Shown: in pieces, positions 38,657 to 47,797 of the stretch
Position numbering within the stretch: position 1 is the first letter of the stretch
Layout of the letters: each line of letters starts with the position of its first letter
Assembly (NCBI RefSeq): GCF_002846365.1
Contig: NZ_PJMW01000001.1
Location: forward strand, 930,001-994,000
Length of the DNA stretch: 64,000 bases
From: Nocardia fluminea
GTDB taxonomy: Bacteria; Actinomycetota; Actinomycetes; Mycobacteriales; Mycobacteriaceae
Direction of reading: 5' to 3'
Position numbers and translations under genes: made by a program
Notes under the pieces: model-generated
Seen by the model: only the letters and a program-made list of their open reading frames with translations
Databases searched by the model: none
What the model was told of the DNA's origin: nothing

Positions 38657-39286
38657 CTAGCGCGGGGCACAATCGGCCACCGCGCGGAGCGTGAGCGTGT
38701 CCGCGAGATTCAAGGTGACCTCGCCTGCGTTGGTCGTCAGGGTTATCTCGCCTCTGTCGACCTTCTTCGGGTTGCCGCAGAAGGTAGTGCCGCCGGAGGT
38801 TGTGAGTTCGAGGCCGGGTTGTTTGTTCGGCGGGCCGTACCAGGTCACCGCGACCGCGTTGATGAGGAAGGCGCCGCAGGCGATGGCCGTCGTGATGCCG
38901 CGGGTGATCGCGGTCCTCGATTTTCGGGCCTCTTCGCGGTCGGCGACCATCGGGGTTCGTGCGAGGGACATCGGTGTCGGTCGGGTCGCGCCGGAGGCGG
39001 CACGCACGAACAACAGCGCGGAGCAGGTTCCGCACAACAGGGCGGCGAGTAGTAGTCCGCCTGCCGCCTTCGCCCATTCGTGGTCCAACTGTCCGATGTC
39101 CGAGCGTCCCTTAATGACGCTGAATCCGACGATGGCGACGAGTAGTCCGCCCAGTCCGTTGCGCCACGCCGTTGCGACCGCGCGGACGCGGTCGAGTTCC
39201 GCGCGAAGCAGTGTGTAGCGTTCGCGGGCTTCGAGCAGATCCGCGGGGGTCGCCGGTGCAGCTGGTCTGAGTACGATTCCGCTCAA
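38657..39286 (-). CDS. Membrane protein of the CHAT operon
   Basis: 209 aa from TTG 39286. A helical, basic N-terminal part (ADLLEARERYTLLRAELDRVRAV, likely coiled coil) is followed by hydrophobic helices near residues 48-60, 76-98 and 140-158, then an exposed C-terminal domain with two cysteines (TTFCGNPKKVDR and VADCAPR). No family recognised. The start is placed by its near overlap with the zinc-ribbon stop (TGAATTG); the frame is open further but overlaps that gene. Position suggests the membrane target or effector of the CHAT protease. Confidence 0.6.
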   Translation of the reverse strand: MSGIVLRPAAPATPADLLEARERYTLLRAELDRVRAVATAWRNGLGGLLVAIVGFSVIKGRSDIGQLDHEWAKAAGGLLLAALLCGTCSALLFVRAASGATRPTPMSLARTPMVADREEARKSRTAITRGITTAIACGAFLINAVAVTWYGPPNKQPGLELTTSGGTTFCGNPKKVDRGEITLTTNAGEVTLNLADTLTLRAVADCAPR

Positions 39287-39287
39287 T

Positions 39288-39614
39288 TCAGGAATCTTCC
39301 AGCGTGATGTTCCAGTGGGCGCCGCAGCCCGGAATGCCGTCGGGGCGGCCGGGATGGTCCAGCCCGCACACGCACATGTGCGGTTCGACCTTGCCGATTC
39401 CCTGCGAGGCGGTGCTTCCGCTCGTTCGCTGTACACGGTTGACAGCGAGCGGCATTTCGATCGGGCCTCGGCACCGAGGACATGGGCCACGCATGGAGTA
39501 TGTTCGGCCCGCGCCCGGAACGATTTCGAATGTCGCCGCGACGAGATCGGAGTAGTTGGGTTCGCAGACCTCGAGAAAAGGTACTGGGTCGTGGTCGGAG
39601 GACTGTGGGTTCAT
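39288..39614 (-). CDS. Small zinc-ribbon-like protein of the CHAT operon
   Basis: 108 aa, GGGAG 4 nt before ATG 39614. N-terminal half is acidic/aromatic (FLEVCEPNYSDLVAATFEIV). The C-terminal half has paired cysteines: GPCPRCRGPIEMPL and MCVCGLDHPGRPDGIPGCGAHW, a likely zinc site. The CxCGxxHxGRPxGxxGCGAxW signature is one I associate with actinobacterial proteins of unknown function; no precise family is claimed. Lies 22 bp after the CHAT gene and abuts the membrane gene, so it is the middle gene of a three-gene operon. Confidence 0.65.
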   Translation of the reverse strand: MNPQSSDHDPVPFLEVCEPNYSDLVAATFEIVPGAGRTYSMRGPCPRCRGPIEMPLAVNRVQRTSGSTASQGIGKVEPHMCVCGLDHPGRPDGIPGCGAHWNITLEDS

Positions 39615-39636
39615 GAATCTCCCGGGGAAGCGGCGA

Positions 39637-42600
39637 TCAGGGGCCGATGTGGATGAACGGCAACCAATCGCGAAGCGATGCGTTCGGGTTCGCGCGTATT
39701 CGGGCGACGGCGGAGTGCACCGCGCGGGCGGATTGTGCGGGTGTGAAGTAGTCGGCGGTCCGAAGGGTCGAGTAGACGCTGTCGGCGATTTCGGTGGCGA
39801 TGTCATCGGGAACCGACCACAGCGTTGCGATCACATGCTGGTAGCCGCAGTAGTGCAGCGCGGCGGCTGTCGTCACGATCTCGTCGGGCACTCGGATACC
39901 GCCTGTCGCGGTCTTGCAGGCCGACAGATAGGCGAACTCGCCTCGGTATCGGGATTCGCTGATCGCGGCGATGGAGAGTCGACGGCCGACGAGTTCGAGA
40001 CCGCCGGTGGCCGGATCCGAGAGTTCCTGATCGCCATGGCAACTGAAGTGTACCCAGCGATATCGGGGCAGGGCGGCCAGGACGGTTTCGACCGTCGCGT
40101 TCGCCCCCTCGATGACGGTGCATCGGTCGCCGAAGCGGCTCCGCAGTCGGTCGACCTCGATCGCTGCTCCCGCGAGATGATCGGACCCGAGCGGACTCGG
40201 CACCGATACGATGAGCAATTCGGCCTGGTCGTCGTCTGATCTGACGGTGGGGGCTCGCCGATGCTGTCGAAGGGCGCGCAGGGTCGGGGTGTAGGACGAG
40301 ACGACATGATCGGCCACACACGTCGTCTGTGCTGAACGATCGTGTCGACCGGCGGCGTGCAGAGGAAGCAGTGCGAGTTTGCCCGTGGGGCACCACCAGA
40401 GCCTCGGCGGCGGTACTCCCTGTGGACGGTTGGTCATCACGCCCAAACGCCTCAACACCGGCACCGCGATGTGGTCCCAGAGTGATTCGCAGATATCGAC
40501 CAGCGTGCTCTCGACGGCCATGATGGATGATTGCAGCGCTCGGTTCGCGTCGGTGTAGCGGAACCGCGACCGCAGGTCGGGGTGTTCTTCAACCTGTGCC
40601 CGAGCGATCGCCACCTGTTCGAGCGCTCGGTCGTACTCCGCCATCGCGCCAAGGTACGCCTCGACCCAGCGCTCGACATCTTCTGCGGTCATGGTCGACA
40701 AGGGAATCGGTCGCGCGCTGGAAGTGTCGACGGCGATAGCGTCACAGCGTTGCGGCGCGATGTTGACCATGACGACGACGGTGTCCGGCTCCGCAGGGCG
40801 CAGATCATCGATGCTCGGTGTTGCCAGGAAGGTCTCGAAACCCGGGATCTCGTCGCGGATGGACTCGGCGAGCTGATCGAGTCGCATGGCCGCGGCGACT
40901 CGGTCGAGGGGCTGTTTCGCGACGGCGGGCTCGCTCGATTCGTCTGACAATCGACCGTCCTCGCCGTTCACGATCCGCATCGCGGACTCCACTTGATCGG
41001 CGAGAGTCGGCTGGAGTCTTCGTAATTCGGTGAGGTCGTCGCGATCAGTGAACAGATGTGACCACAGTATGGCGCGCCCCTGCTCAAGGATAGCGACAGC
41101 CGCGTCGACCTTTCCAATGGACAGGGCTTGGGCTGCGGCCTCGCCCGCAAGTCCTGTCCAACGTTCCGCCTGCTGCTCGCCGTCGGCACGATCCAGGCCG
41201 CGCAGGACGACCCTCGAGTACTGGTGGACGGCGGTGCGGTACGCCGTATGTGCTTGTTCGGCGTCGCCTGCGGCTGTCGCCGTTCGGGCCCATCGCGCTG
41301 CCGCACCCAGCCGGACATTCGGTGCCGCGGCCGGGGCGATCGCCGCCGCCCGGAAGGTAGCGACCGCCGTTTCGCCATCGGCGCGATCACCGGTCCGCGC
41401 AAAGTGATCGGCCAACGCGGTGCCGAGATTGGAGCGAACTGCGGCCAGATCGGGGTGTTCGTATCCGTCGACGGTGCTCTGTTCGAGGATCGCCACCGCC
41501 TGCACGCCGACCTCGATCGCCTCGTCGAGATCACCGGTACAGTCAGCGATTTCGGCCCTGCTCCGAAGAGCATTGCCGAGATTGGACAGTCCACGCACCA
41601 TGTGGCGGTCATCGGTCCGTGTCGACCCGACCGATTCCCTGGCGGCCTCGATGGATCTGTCCAAATCCGCTCTGTCGCCGAATCTGTCGAATCGGACCGC
41701 GTAAGCCAACCCCAGGTTGGAGAAATAGCCCGGCCGACCGACGGATCCGACCGGCGCGCTCTCGACTGCCGCGCGACCCTGTTGGACCGCTGCATCAATA
41801 TCAGGTCGATCCCCGGTGCGGTCGAATCGCAACCGTAATGCCTTGCCATACATTGTCAGATGACCGGGCGAAGTCGCCTTGCCCCGGAACAAGAGGCCGA
41901 CGGCGCGCTCCGAAGCAGCCACCGCCGCGTCGATATCGGACAGGCTCCCGTTCCGCTCGTAGCGTTGTTGGAGCATGACCGAAAGACTGCCGAGGTAGTC
42001 CTGCACCCGGTAGTTGCCTTCCCCCGCCAGGGCGACGGCCTGCTTGGCGAGATCTATGGCCTCGTTCAGCGCGTCGATGGCGCCCTCGTAGTCGAACCGG
42101 TCCCCCAGGGCACTGGACAGGATCGCGAGGGCCTGGGCGCGCGCGCTGTCGGGACCGGTTGTCTGCGCCACGACTCGGCGGGCCATTTGGATCGACTCGT
42201 CGAGGTCCGCGACATCGCCGCGACGTCGGAACCGCATTCCGAGTGCAAGCGCAAAATTTCCGAGGTGCGCTGTTTTCGGGGATTCTCCGGTGCCCGTGAG
42301 GACCTCGCGATGCAGTCGGATCGACTCGCTGAGGTCTTCTTCGCTTCCATACCGCTGGGACCGGATGAAGAGTAACCCGCCGAGCGTGTCCAAAACGCCG
42401 ATACGGACGTGGTCATCGATGGATTCCGGTGCCGTCCGCACCGTATCGATGGCTGCGTCGAGATCTTCCCGCGCGCCGGTACGACTGAATTCGCTGTACA
42501 GCGCGATGGCCAGATTGACCCGGTATCGGGCGCGGTCAGAGTCTGCGAGGTCTGCGGCCGCTGCGGCGCGCAGGGCCGCGATGCCCTCGGCAATGTCGGC

Positions 42601-43131
42601 GTCTGCCCCCGTGATCTGTGCTCTACGGATCAACGCCGCACCGAGACCGCTGGAAATCTCGGCGAGAACGGCGGGATCGTTTGGAACAGGTGTCAACGCG
42701 GCGTGTCCTGTCATGATCGCCTCGTCGAGGTCGCGGAGATCACCGAAGCCGTCGAATCTTCTGCGTAGTGTGCCGATGAGATTCGACATGCCTGTCAGTT
42801 GATCGCTCGACTTCGCCCGTGCCATCGACAAGTACCGCCTGCCAATGTCGATGGCTTCGTCGATCCACTGGCGATTGCCGGTCTCCTCGAACAGCTTTCC
42901 GAGAGCTTCGTGCAGCATCGACAGACAGCGGGCCTTGTCGGGCGCGTCGTCACTCAATTCCACGGCCATGGCTCGCAGAATCTCTGTCGCCGTCCTCAGC
43001 TCCGATATCGGACCCTTCAGCAAGGGCTCGCATCGTGTGAGCATCACGTCCGGGGTACTCTCAGGACTGGGCGGTCGGTTATCTCGACCGGGTCCGGTCG
43101 ATGAGTCCACAGATTCGGTGTATTCGTCCAT
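39637..43131 (-). CDS. TPR-CHAT protease
   Basis: 1164 aa from ATG 43131 (AAGGG upstream; GTG 43143 possible). Residues about 60-700 are tandem helical TPR-like repeats with recurring DLDEAI and NLGxAL patterns. The last ~330 residues are a CHAT (caspase-HetF-associated) cysteine protease domain: WWCPTGKLALLPLHAAG, catalytic His1032 in VHFSCHGDQ, and catalytic Cys1072 in YLSACKTATGG, followed by VIATLWSVPDD. Both dyad residues are intact. TPR-CHAT proteins sense a signal through the repeats and cleave a partner. The two following genes are its probable partners. Confidence 0.88.
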   Translation of the reverse strand: MDEYTESVDSSTGPGRDNRPPSPESTPDVMLTRCEPLLKGPISELRTATEILRAMAVELSDDAPDKARCLSMLHEALGKLFEETGNRQWIDEAIDIGRRYLSMARAKSSDQLTGMSNLIGTLRRRFDGFGDLRDLDEAIMTGHAALTPVPNDPAVLAEISSGLGAALIRRAQITGADADIAEGIAALRAAAAADLADSDRARYRVNLAIALYSEFSRTGAREDLDAAIDTVRTAPESIDDHVRIGVLDTLGGLLFIRSQRYGSEEDLSESIRLHREVLTGTGESPKTAHLGNFALALGMRFRRRGDVADLDESIQMARRVVAQTTGPDSARAQALAILSSALGDRFDYEGAIDALNEAIDLAKQAVALAGEGNYRVQDYLGSLSVMLQQRYERNGSLSDIDAAVAASERAVGLLFRGKATSPGHLTMYGKALRLRFDRTGDRPDIDAAVQQGRAAVESAPVGSVGRPGYFSNLGLAYAVRFDRFGDRADLDRSIEAARESVGSTRTDDRHMVRGLSNLGNALRSRAEIADCTGDLDEAIEVGVQAVAILEQSTVDGYEHPDLAAVRSNLGTALADHFARTGDRADGETAVATFRAAAIAPAAAPNVRLGAAARWARTATAAGDAEQAHTAYRTAVHQYSRVVLRGLDRADGEQQAERWTGLAGEAAAQALSIGKVDAAVAILEQGRAILWSHLFTDRDDLTELRRLQPTLADQVESAMRIVNGEDGRLSDESSEPAVAKQPLDRVAAAMRLDQLAESIRDEIPGFETFLATPSIDDLRPAEPDTVVVMVNIAPQRCDAIAVDTSSARPIPLSTMTAEDVERWVEAYLGAMAEYDRALEQVAIARAQVEEHPDLRSRFRYTDANRALQSSIMAVESTLVDICESLWDHIAVPVLRRLGVMTNRPQGVPPPRLWWCPTGKLALLPLHAAGRHDRSAQTTCVADHVVSSYTPTLRALRQHRRAPTVRSDDDQAELLIVSVPSPLGSDHLAGAAIEVDRLRSRFGDRCTVIEGANATVETVLAALPRYRWVHFSCHGDQELSDPATGGLELVGRRLSIAAISESRYRGEFAYLSACKTATGGIRVPDEIVTTAAALHYCGYQHVIATLWSVPDDIATEIADSVYSTLRTADYFTPAQSARAVHSAVARIRANPNASLRDWLPFIHIGP

Positions 43132-43684
43132 TCGGCCCTTCACACTCGCGGGTGCACGACAGTGAATCGGTGGCGATCCTAGTCCATGAAGCGGTCAGCC
43201 GAATCCGAATCTTCTTGCATCGGCGGGGATCTCGGCGCGCTTGAGCGCCATCCAGCGGCTAATCGGTAATCCCGCACCGGTAGCGGTCAAACCCTCGTAG
43301 TCGGAAATGTTGTCTCGGTGAGTCCGGCGGGCTGGTGGCGTCTCGCCGCGACCTCCCCGGCGGGGAGCGTCGGGGCAGGTCGGAGAAGTTCGGTGCGGTG
43401 AACGACAGGCCGACCACCGCTCGTGAACCAAGGACATGTCGCTTCGCCGCGGCATGGGCGTGCGACCAGGAACTGCGTCGCTGTCGGAAGTTGTCGTGAC
43501 GCGGAAGCGAACGGTGCCTGACACCGAGGCGGACAGCACCGCCTCGCGGCGTTGTCGCCTGCGGCACCGACCCAGCCCATCGATCCGACCATACGAAACC
43601 TGTAGAGCGCGTGCACGAAACGCCGGGAACGAAATTGATCGGGTTCAACGGGTGGTCGCAACACCCCAGGTCATGGAGGGTGTT
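43132..43684. other. 553-bp stretch without a supported gene
   Basis: Frames on both strands are Arg/Pro/Thr-rich and unlike known proteins. The CHAT operon promoter must lie at its left end, but no clear boxes were seen. It is probably part of the same debris as the IS30 remnant to the right. Confidence 0.5.
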
Positions 43685-43892
43685 ATGGGACGGCCGTCGA
43701 ATTGGATGCGGGAGGTCACCGGTCGTGTCCCGATGCGTCCGCCGGGACACTCTGGGCATCAGCGAGTGGTGGAGCGCGCGTTCTGGACCAGATCGTCGAG
43801 GGTGATCTGCCGACGGAATGTGCTGTTGCGGTCGGTGTCTCGCCTGCGGTGGGGACGAGGGGGTTCCGTGATGCTGGCGGGAAGTGCGAGGC
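43685..43892 (+). pseudogene. IS30-family transposase N-terminal remnant
   Basis: From ATG 43685 one frame gives MGRPSNWMREVTGRVPMRPP and QRVVERAFW; after a frameshift near 43790 another gives QIVEGDLPTECAVAVGVSPA and VGTRGFRDAGGK. This is the HTH start of actinobacterial IS30 transposases. The DDE catalytic domain is absent. Confidence 0.65.
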
Positions 43893-44018
43893 GACATGAG
43901 GGTGTCAGTGGCGGTGCGACATTGGAATGTCAGTTGGCTAAAGTTAGCCGTAGTCAGGTGAAGTGGCCCTTTGAAACCTCGTCGTGCTGCCCCGCAGAAG
44001 GTCAGCACAATGCGACTT

Positions 44019-46829
44019 TCACTGCTGTGGGGGTGGGTTGGGGTCGTCCAGTGTGGCAAGATAGGCGGCCGCAGCCGCGGCTTCGGGTACGGCGAGGCGC
44101 CGGTAGATTTCGACGGCTTCCCGCAGTTCGACGACGGCCGTGTCCGGTGCGCCGAGGGCGACCCTGCAACGGGCGGTTCCTTCCAGCGCCCGCGCCTGCT
44201 CATGTTGGCTGTTGATCGCCCTCGCCGCCTCGGCTGCCCCGGTGAACCTGTCCAACGCCTGCCCCGGTTGGTCGGTTTCCAGCAGCATCGTCCCGATCGC
44301 GTTCAACACCTCGGCTTCGCCGAATCGGTGGCCGATCTCCCGGAACAGTATCAGTGCCTGCTGCTGGAGGTCGGTGGCCTGGGCGTAGTCCCCGGTGTAC
44401 ATGCGCACGTTGCCGAGGTTGGTGAGGGTGCTGGCTTCGCCGAGTCGGTTGCCGAGTTCTCGGAACAGTGTCAGTGCCTGCTGGTGGAGGTCGGTGGCCT
44501 GGGCGTAGTCCCCGGTCTTCTCGCGCACGAGGCCGAGGTTGGTGAGAGCAGCGGCTTCGCCGAATCGGTCGCCGAGTTCCCGGTGCAGTGTCAGTGCCTG
44601 CTGCTGGAGGTCGGTGGCCTGGGCATAGTCCCCGGTCCTCTCGCGCACGAGGCCGAGGCTGGTGAGAGCAGCGGCTTCGCCGAATCGGTTGCCGATCTCC
44701 CGGTGCAGTGTCAGTGCCTGCTGCTGGAGGTCGGTGGCCTGGGCGTAGTCCCCGGTCTTCTCGCGCACGTTGCCGAGGTTGGTGAGGGTGCTGGCTTCGC
44801 CGAGTCGGTGGCCGAGTTCTCGGTGCAGTGTCAGTGCCTGCTGGTGGAGGTCGGTGGCCTGGGCGTAGTTCCCGGTCCTCTCGCGCACGTTGCCGAGGCT
44901 GTTGAGGGTGGTGGCTTCGCCGAGTCGGTTGCCGATCTCGCGGTACAGGGCCTGCGCCCGCTGGTATAGGTCGGTGGCCTGGGCGTAGTCCCCGGTGTTC
45001 TCGCGCATAAGGCCGAGGTTGTTGAGGGTGGTGGCTTCGCCGAGTCGGTTGCCGATCTCGCGGTACAGGGCCTGCGCCCGCTGGTATAGGTCGGTGGCCT
45101 GGCCGTAGTCCCCGGTGTACATCCGCACGTTGCCGAGGTTGGTGAGGGTGCTGGCTTCGCCGAGTCGGTTGCCGAGTTCCCAGAACAGGGCCTGCGCCCG
45201 CTGGTATAGGTCGTTGGCTTCGGCGTAGTCCCCGGTCCTCTCGCGCACGTTGCCGAGGTTGGTGAGGGTGGTGGCTTCGCCGAGTCGGTTGCCGATCTCG
45301 CGGTACAGGGCCTGCGCCCGCTGGTGGAGGTCGGTGGCCTCGGCGTAGTCCGCGGTGTTCGCGCGCACGAGGCCGAGGTTGGTGAGGGTGGTGGCTTCGC
45401 CGAGTCGGTCGGTGGTCCGGCGGGCGGTGGTGAGGGCGCGGCCGTAGAGTTCGGCGGCCAGTGTCCAGGGGCCGTCGCGATCGAGCAGACCGGACAGCGC
45501 GTTGGTGAGCGCGACCGTGTGCGGGGGGTCGTCAGTAACGGCGTGGGCGAGGCAGGCCAGCAGGTTGGCGCGCTCGACCCGCAGCCAGCTCAACGCCGCC
45601 ACCTCGCCATCGAAATCGCGGACCGGTCCGGGAGGTTCGGGGGGTGGGGTGTCGGTGGTGGGTGTGGGTCGGCGGGCGACCCACCGGTTGGCGGCGGTCG
45701 CGGTGGCTTGGTAGTAGTCGAGCAGCCGATCGACGGCCACAGTGTTGCCTGCGGGCTCGGGCGGATCGGTGTCGGCGAGGGTGCGGGCGTACTCGCCCAC
45801 GAGGTCGTGCAACCGGTAACGGCCGGGTCGGGTTTCCTCGATGAGGTGGTCGGTGTAGAGGGCGTCGAGTGCGGTCAGTGCGGTGCCGGTGGGAATGTCG
45901 GCCAGCGCGGCGGCGGCGTCGACGTCGATGTCGGGGCCGGGATACACGCCCAGATATCGCAGAAGGCGAGCGTGGTGCGGGGGCAGGTCGTGGTAGGACA
46001 TGTCGAACGCGGCGCGGACTTCGCGGTGCCCGCCGTGCAGGTGGGCCAGCCGGTCACGGGTGGCGACAAAGTCGGTGGCCAGCCCGGTGACCGTCCAGGT
46101 GGGGTGGTGGGCCAGGCGCCCGGCCAGCAGCACGATCGCCAAGGGCAGGTAACCGCACAACCGAACGATCTCGGCGACCGCGCCGCGGTCGGACCCGGTG
46201 AGCTCGCGGTGGGCCAGGTTGGTGAACAAGGTGGCGGCGGTGTCGGGGTCGAGCACGTCCAGCGGCAGCGGGACCGCGTCGTCGAGCGCGACCAGACGCC
46301 GGCGGCTGGTGATCAGGGTCAGGCACTCGGCTCCGCTGGGCAGCAGTGGCGTGATCTGCGCGTGATCGGCCGCGTCGTCGAGGATCACCAGGACTTTCCG
46401 GTCGGCGAGCCGGTCGCGCCACAGATCACGGCGCCCGACCAGGCTGTCGGGAAGGTTGCGGGGGTCGATGCCCAGCTCGATCAACAGCCCGGCCAACACC
46501 TCCGAGGGATCCGCCGCTGGTTGGCCGGGGGTGTGGGCGTGCAGTTCGACCATGTAGCGGCCGTCGGGGAACCGGTCGGCCAACAAATGGGCGGCGTGCA
46601 GGGCCAGCGTGGTCTTCCCGACCCCGGGCATACCGTCGATCGCGCGGATCGACACCACCCGGCCCGGCCCGACCGTGGCGGCGTCCAGGATCTGCCGTAA
46701 CTCGCGGTCACGACCCAGGAATGCCCGCGGATCGGCAGGAAGACCGAAAGCGATCCGCGGCCGCGGCGGTGCGGGTGCTTCCTGGGTGACCTGAACAAAC
46801 TGGTCACGACCGACGGACACGTCCTTCAT
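44019..46829 (-). CDS. NB-ARC/TPR STAND NTPase (NLR-like)
   Basis: 936 aa. A short N-terminal segment (MKDVSVGRDQFVQVTQ) and Pro linker; NB-ARC from about residue 35 with Walker A IDGMPGVGKTTLALHAA (64-80), Walker B KVLVILDDAADHA, sensor LITSRRR, GLPL-like LCGYLPLAIVLLAG, and MHD-like YRLHDLVGEYA; then a helical region and ten 40-residue TPR units (kinesin-light-chain type) to the C-terminus. Such proteins are regulators or NLR-type defence sensors that oligomerise on ligand binding. No N-terminal effector domain exists here; the upstream small helical protein may supply it. Confidence 0.87.
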   Translation of the reverse strand: MKDVSVGRDQFVQVTQEAPAPPRPRIAFGLPADPRAFLGRDRELRQILDAATVGPGRVVSIRAIDGMPGVGKTTLALHAAHLLADRFPDGRYMVELHAHTPGQPAADPSEVLAGLLIELGIDPRNLPDSLVGRRDLWRDRLADRKVLVILDDAADHAQITPLLPSGAECLTLITSRRRLVALDDAVPLPLDVLDPDTAATLFTNLAHRELTGSDRGAVAEIVRLCGYLPLAIVLLAGRLAHHPTWTVTGLATDFVATRDRLAHLHGGHREVRAAFDMSYHDLPPHHARLLRYLGVYPGPDIDVDAAAALADIPTGTALTALDALYTDHLIEETRPGRYRLHDLVGEYARTLADTDPPEPAGNTVAVDRLLDYYQATATAANRWVARRPTPTTDTPPPEPPGPVRDFDGEVAALSWLRVERANLLACLAHAVTDDPPHTVALTNALSGLLDRDGPWTLAAELYGRALTTARRTTDRLGEATTLTNLGLVRANTADYAEATDLHQRAQALYREIGNRLGEATTLTNLGNVRERTGDYAEANDLYQRAQALFWELGNRLGEASTLTNLGNVRMYTGDYGQATDLYQRAQALYREIGNRLGEATTLNNLGLMRENTGDYAQATDLYQRAQALYREIGNRLGEATTLNSLGNVRERTGNYAQATDLHQQALTLHRELGHRLGEASTLTNLGNVREKTGDYAQATDLQQQALTLHREIGNRFGEAAALTSLGLVRERTGDYAQATDLQQQALTLHRELGDRFGEAAALTNLGLVREKTGDYAQATDLHQQALTLFRELGNRLGEASTLTNLGNVRMYTGDYAQATDLQQQALILFREIGHRFGEAEVLNAIGTMLLETDQPGQALDRFTGAAEAARAINSQHEQARALEGTARCRVALGAPDTAVVELREAVEIYRRLAVPEAAAAAAYLATLDDPNPPPQQ
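44320..45415 (-). repeat. Nine tandem 120-bp repeats coding for TPR units
   Basis: The gene part coding for TPR units 1-9 consists of 120-bp direct repeats that are nearly identical at DNA level (shared blocks such as GGTCGGTGGCCT and AGTCCCCGGT). Differences cluster at a few codons per unit. Copy number can change by slippage or recombination. Confidence 0.85.
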
Positions 46830-46879
46830 CGAGACCGCTGGCGCCGACGAAGTTGAGGGTGGCGCGGTGCCAGCAGAGT

Positions 46880-47365
46880 TCAGGACCGCGCCACGGGAGG
46901 GTCCGGCGGCTCCTGAGCACCAGCGCGGACACCGGCGATCTTCATCGAACCGGTCACGGTGGCGTTGTCGATGTCCACACCGCTGCCGGTGGAGGCGATA
47001 TCGGTGATCTCGAGCTCCCCGGCACGCACTTCCCTCAGCCGTACCCCGATGATCTGCTCGATCTGCGGGGCGTGCTGTTGCACCACCACCAGCAACTGCC
47101 GGGCCGCGGCCACCAGCTCCTCGTCGCCGCCTGCCCCGGCTTGCTGGAGGTCCTCGACCAGCACCGCGCGGCGCGCCACCGATCCAGGATCCCGTTCCAC
47201 CGACCGGACATCCACCGAGTCATGCCGGACGGCGAGCAGTTTCTTCACCGCCGTATACGCGTCGGCGACCGCTTTCTTGGTCGTGTCCGTCAACCCCGCA
47301 GCCGCCCCGGCCGCGATCGCCGCGGCCACTATCGACACCGGCTCCACCCCACCAACCCCCTCCAT
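46880..47365 (-). CDS. Small helical protein paired with the NB-ARC protein, Bell-domain-like
   Basis: 161 aa (155 from GTG 47347). Residues 7-105 are helical: VEPVSIVAAAIAAGAAAGLT, then KKAVADAYTAVKKLLAVR, and a second helical half RRAVLVEDLQQAGAGGDEEL and AARQLLVVVQQHAPQ. The tail (110-155) is beta-prone with alternating residues: ELEITDIASTGSGVDIDNA and TVTGSMKIAG. This matches the layout of actinobacterial Bell-domain proteins, which carry amyloid-type signalling motifs and are encoded next to NLRs. Same strand, 50 bp before the NB-ARC gene. Assignment is by pattern. Confidence 0.6.
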   Translation of the reverse strand: MEGVGGVEPVSIVAAAIAAGAAAGLTDTTKKAVADAYTAVKKLLAVRHDSVDVRSVERDPGSVARRAVLVEDLQQAGAGGDEELVAAARQLLVVVQQHAPQIEQIIGVRLREVRAGELEITDIASTGSGVDIDNATVTGSMKIAGVRAGAQEPPDPPVARS

Positions 47366-47797
47366 CGAAACAATCGCGCCCCCCGCATTCGAGATGGCCC
47401 TGTCATCCTAGATCCTCCAAACCCCTTCCGGCGTCGAACAAACTACATACAAACCCCCACCAGCAAACGGCACCTCTCCTGGACACGATTGCCGAACTGA
47501 GGTGGTCGAGCACGACTTCGTGGGGTTGCGCGATGCGTGAGACTCCAGCCCGCGCGATCCGACAGAGCACGGGTGTCTATGTCTTGAGCCCTTCCGGTCG
47601 GCGAGCCGAAATCCTCGCCGGCGGACGCCGGAGTCCCTGCATGAGGCGGCGAAGATGTGGGCCTACCTGCAAAGACAGCGCAGGCGCACTGAGGTTCACC
47701 CTGGGTAGTGGACACCGACTTCCCCTCCGCCGGATCGCGGCATCTCAAAGTACCCCTGTCTCTACCAAATCAATAGGGATAGGTGGCTTTTCGCGTT
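47366..47797. other. 432-bp gap without a supported gene
   Basis: Contains the promoter side of the Bell-like gene. Remaining frames are short and atypical. A segment near 47640-47700 (LHEAAKMWAYLQRQRRR in one frame) is somewhat protein-like but has no start, ribosome site or known family. Confidence 0.4.

Noticed and set aside
43259..44203. 314-codon minus-strand frame between the CHAT and NB-ARC genes
   Set aside because: Composition is Arg/Pro/Ser/Thr-rich without domain signals, it overlaps the NB-ARC 3' end, and the plus strand of the same stretch carries a real IS30 remnant.
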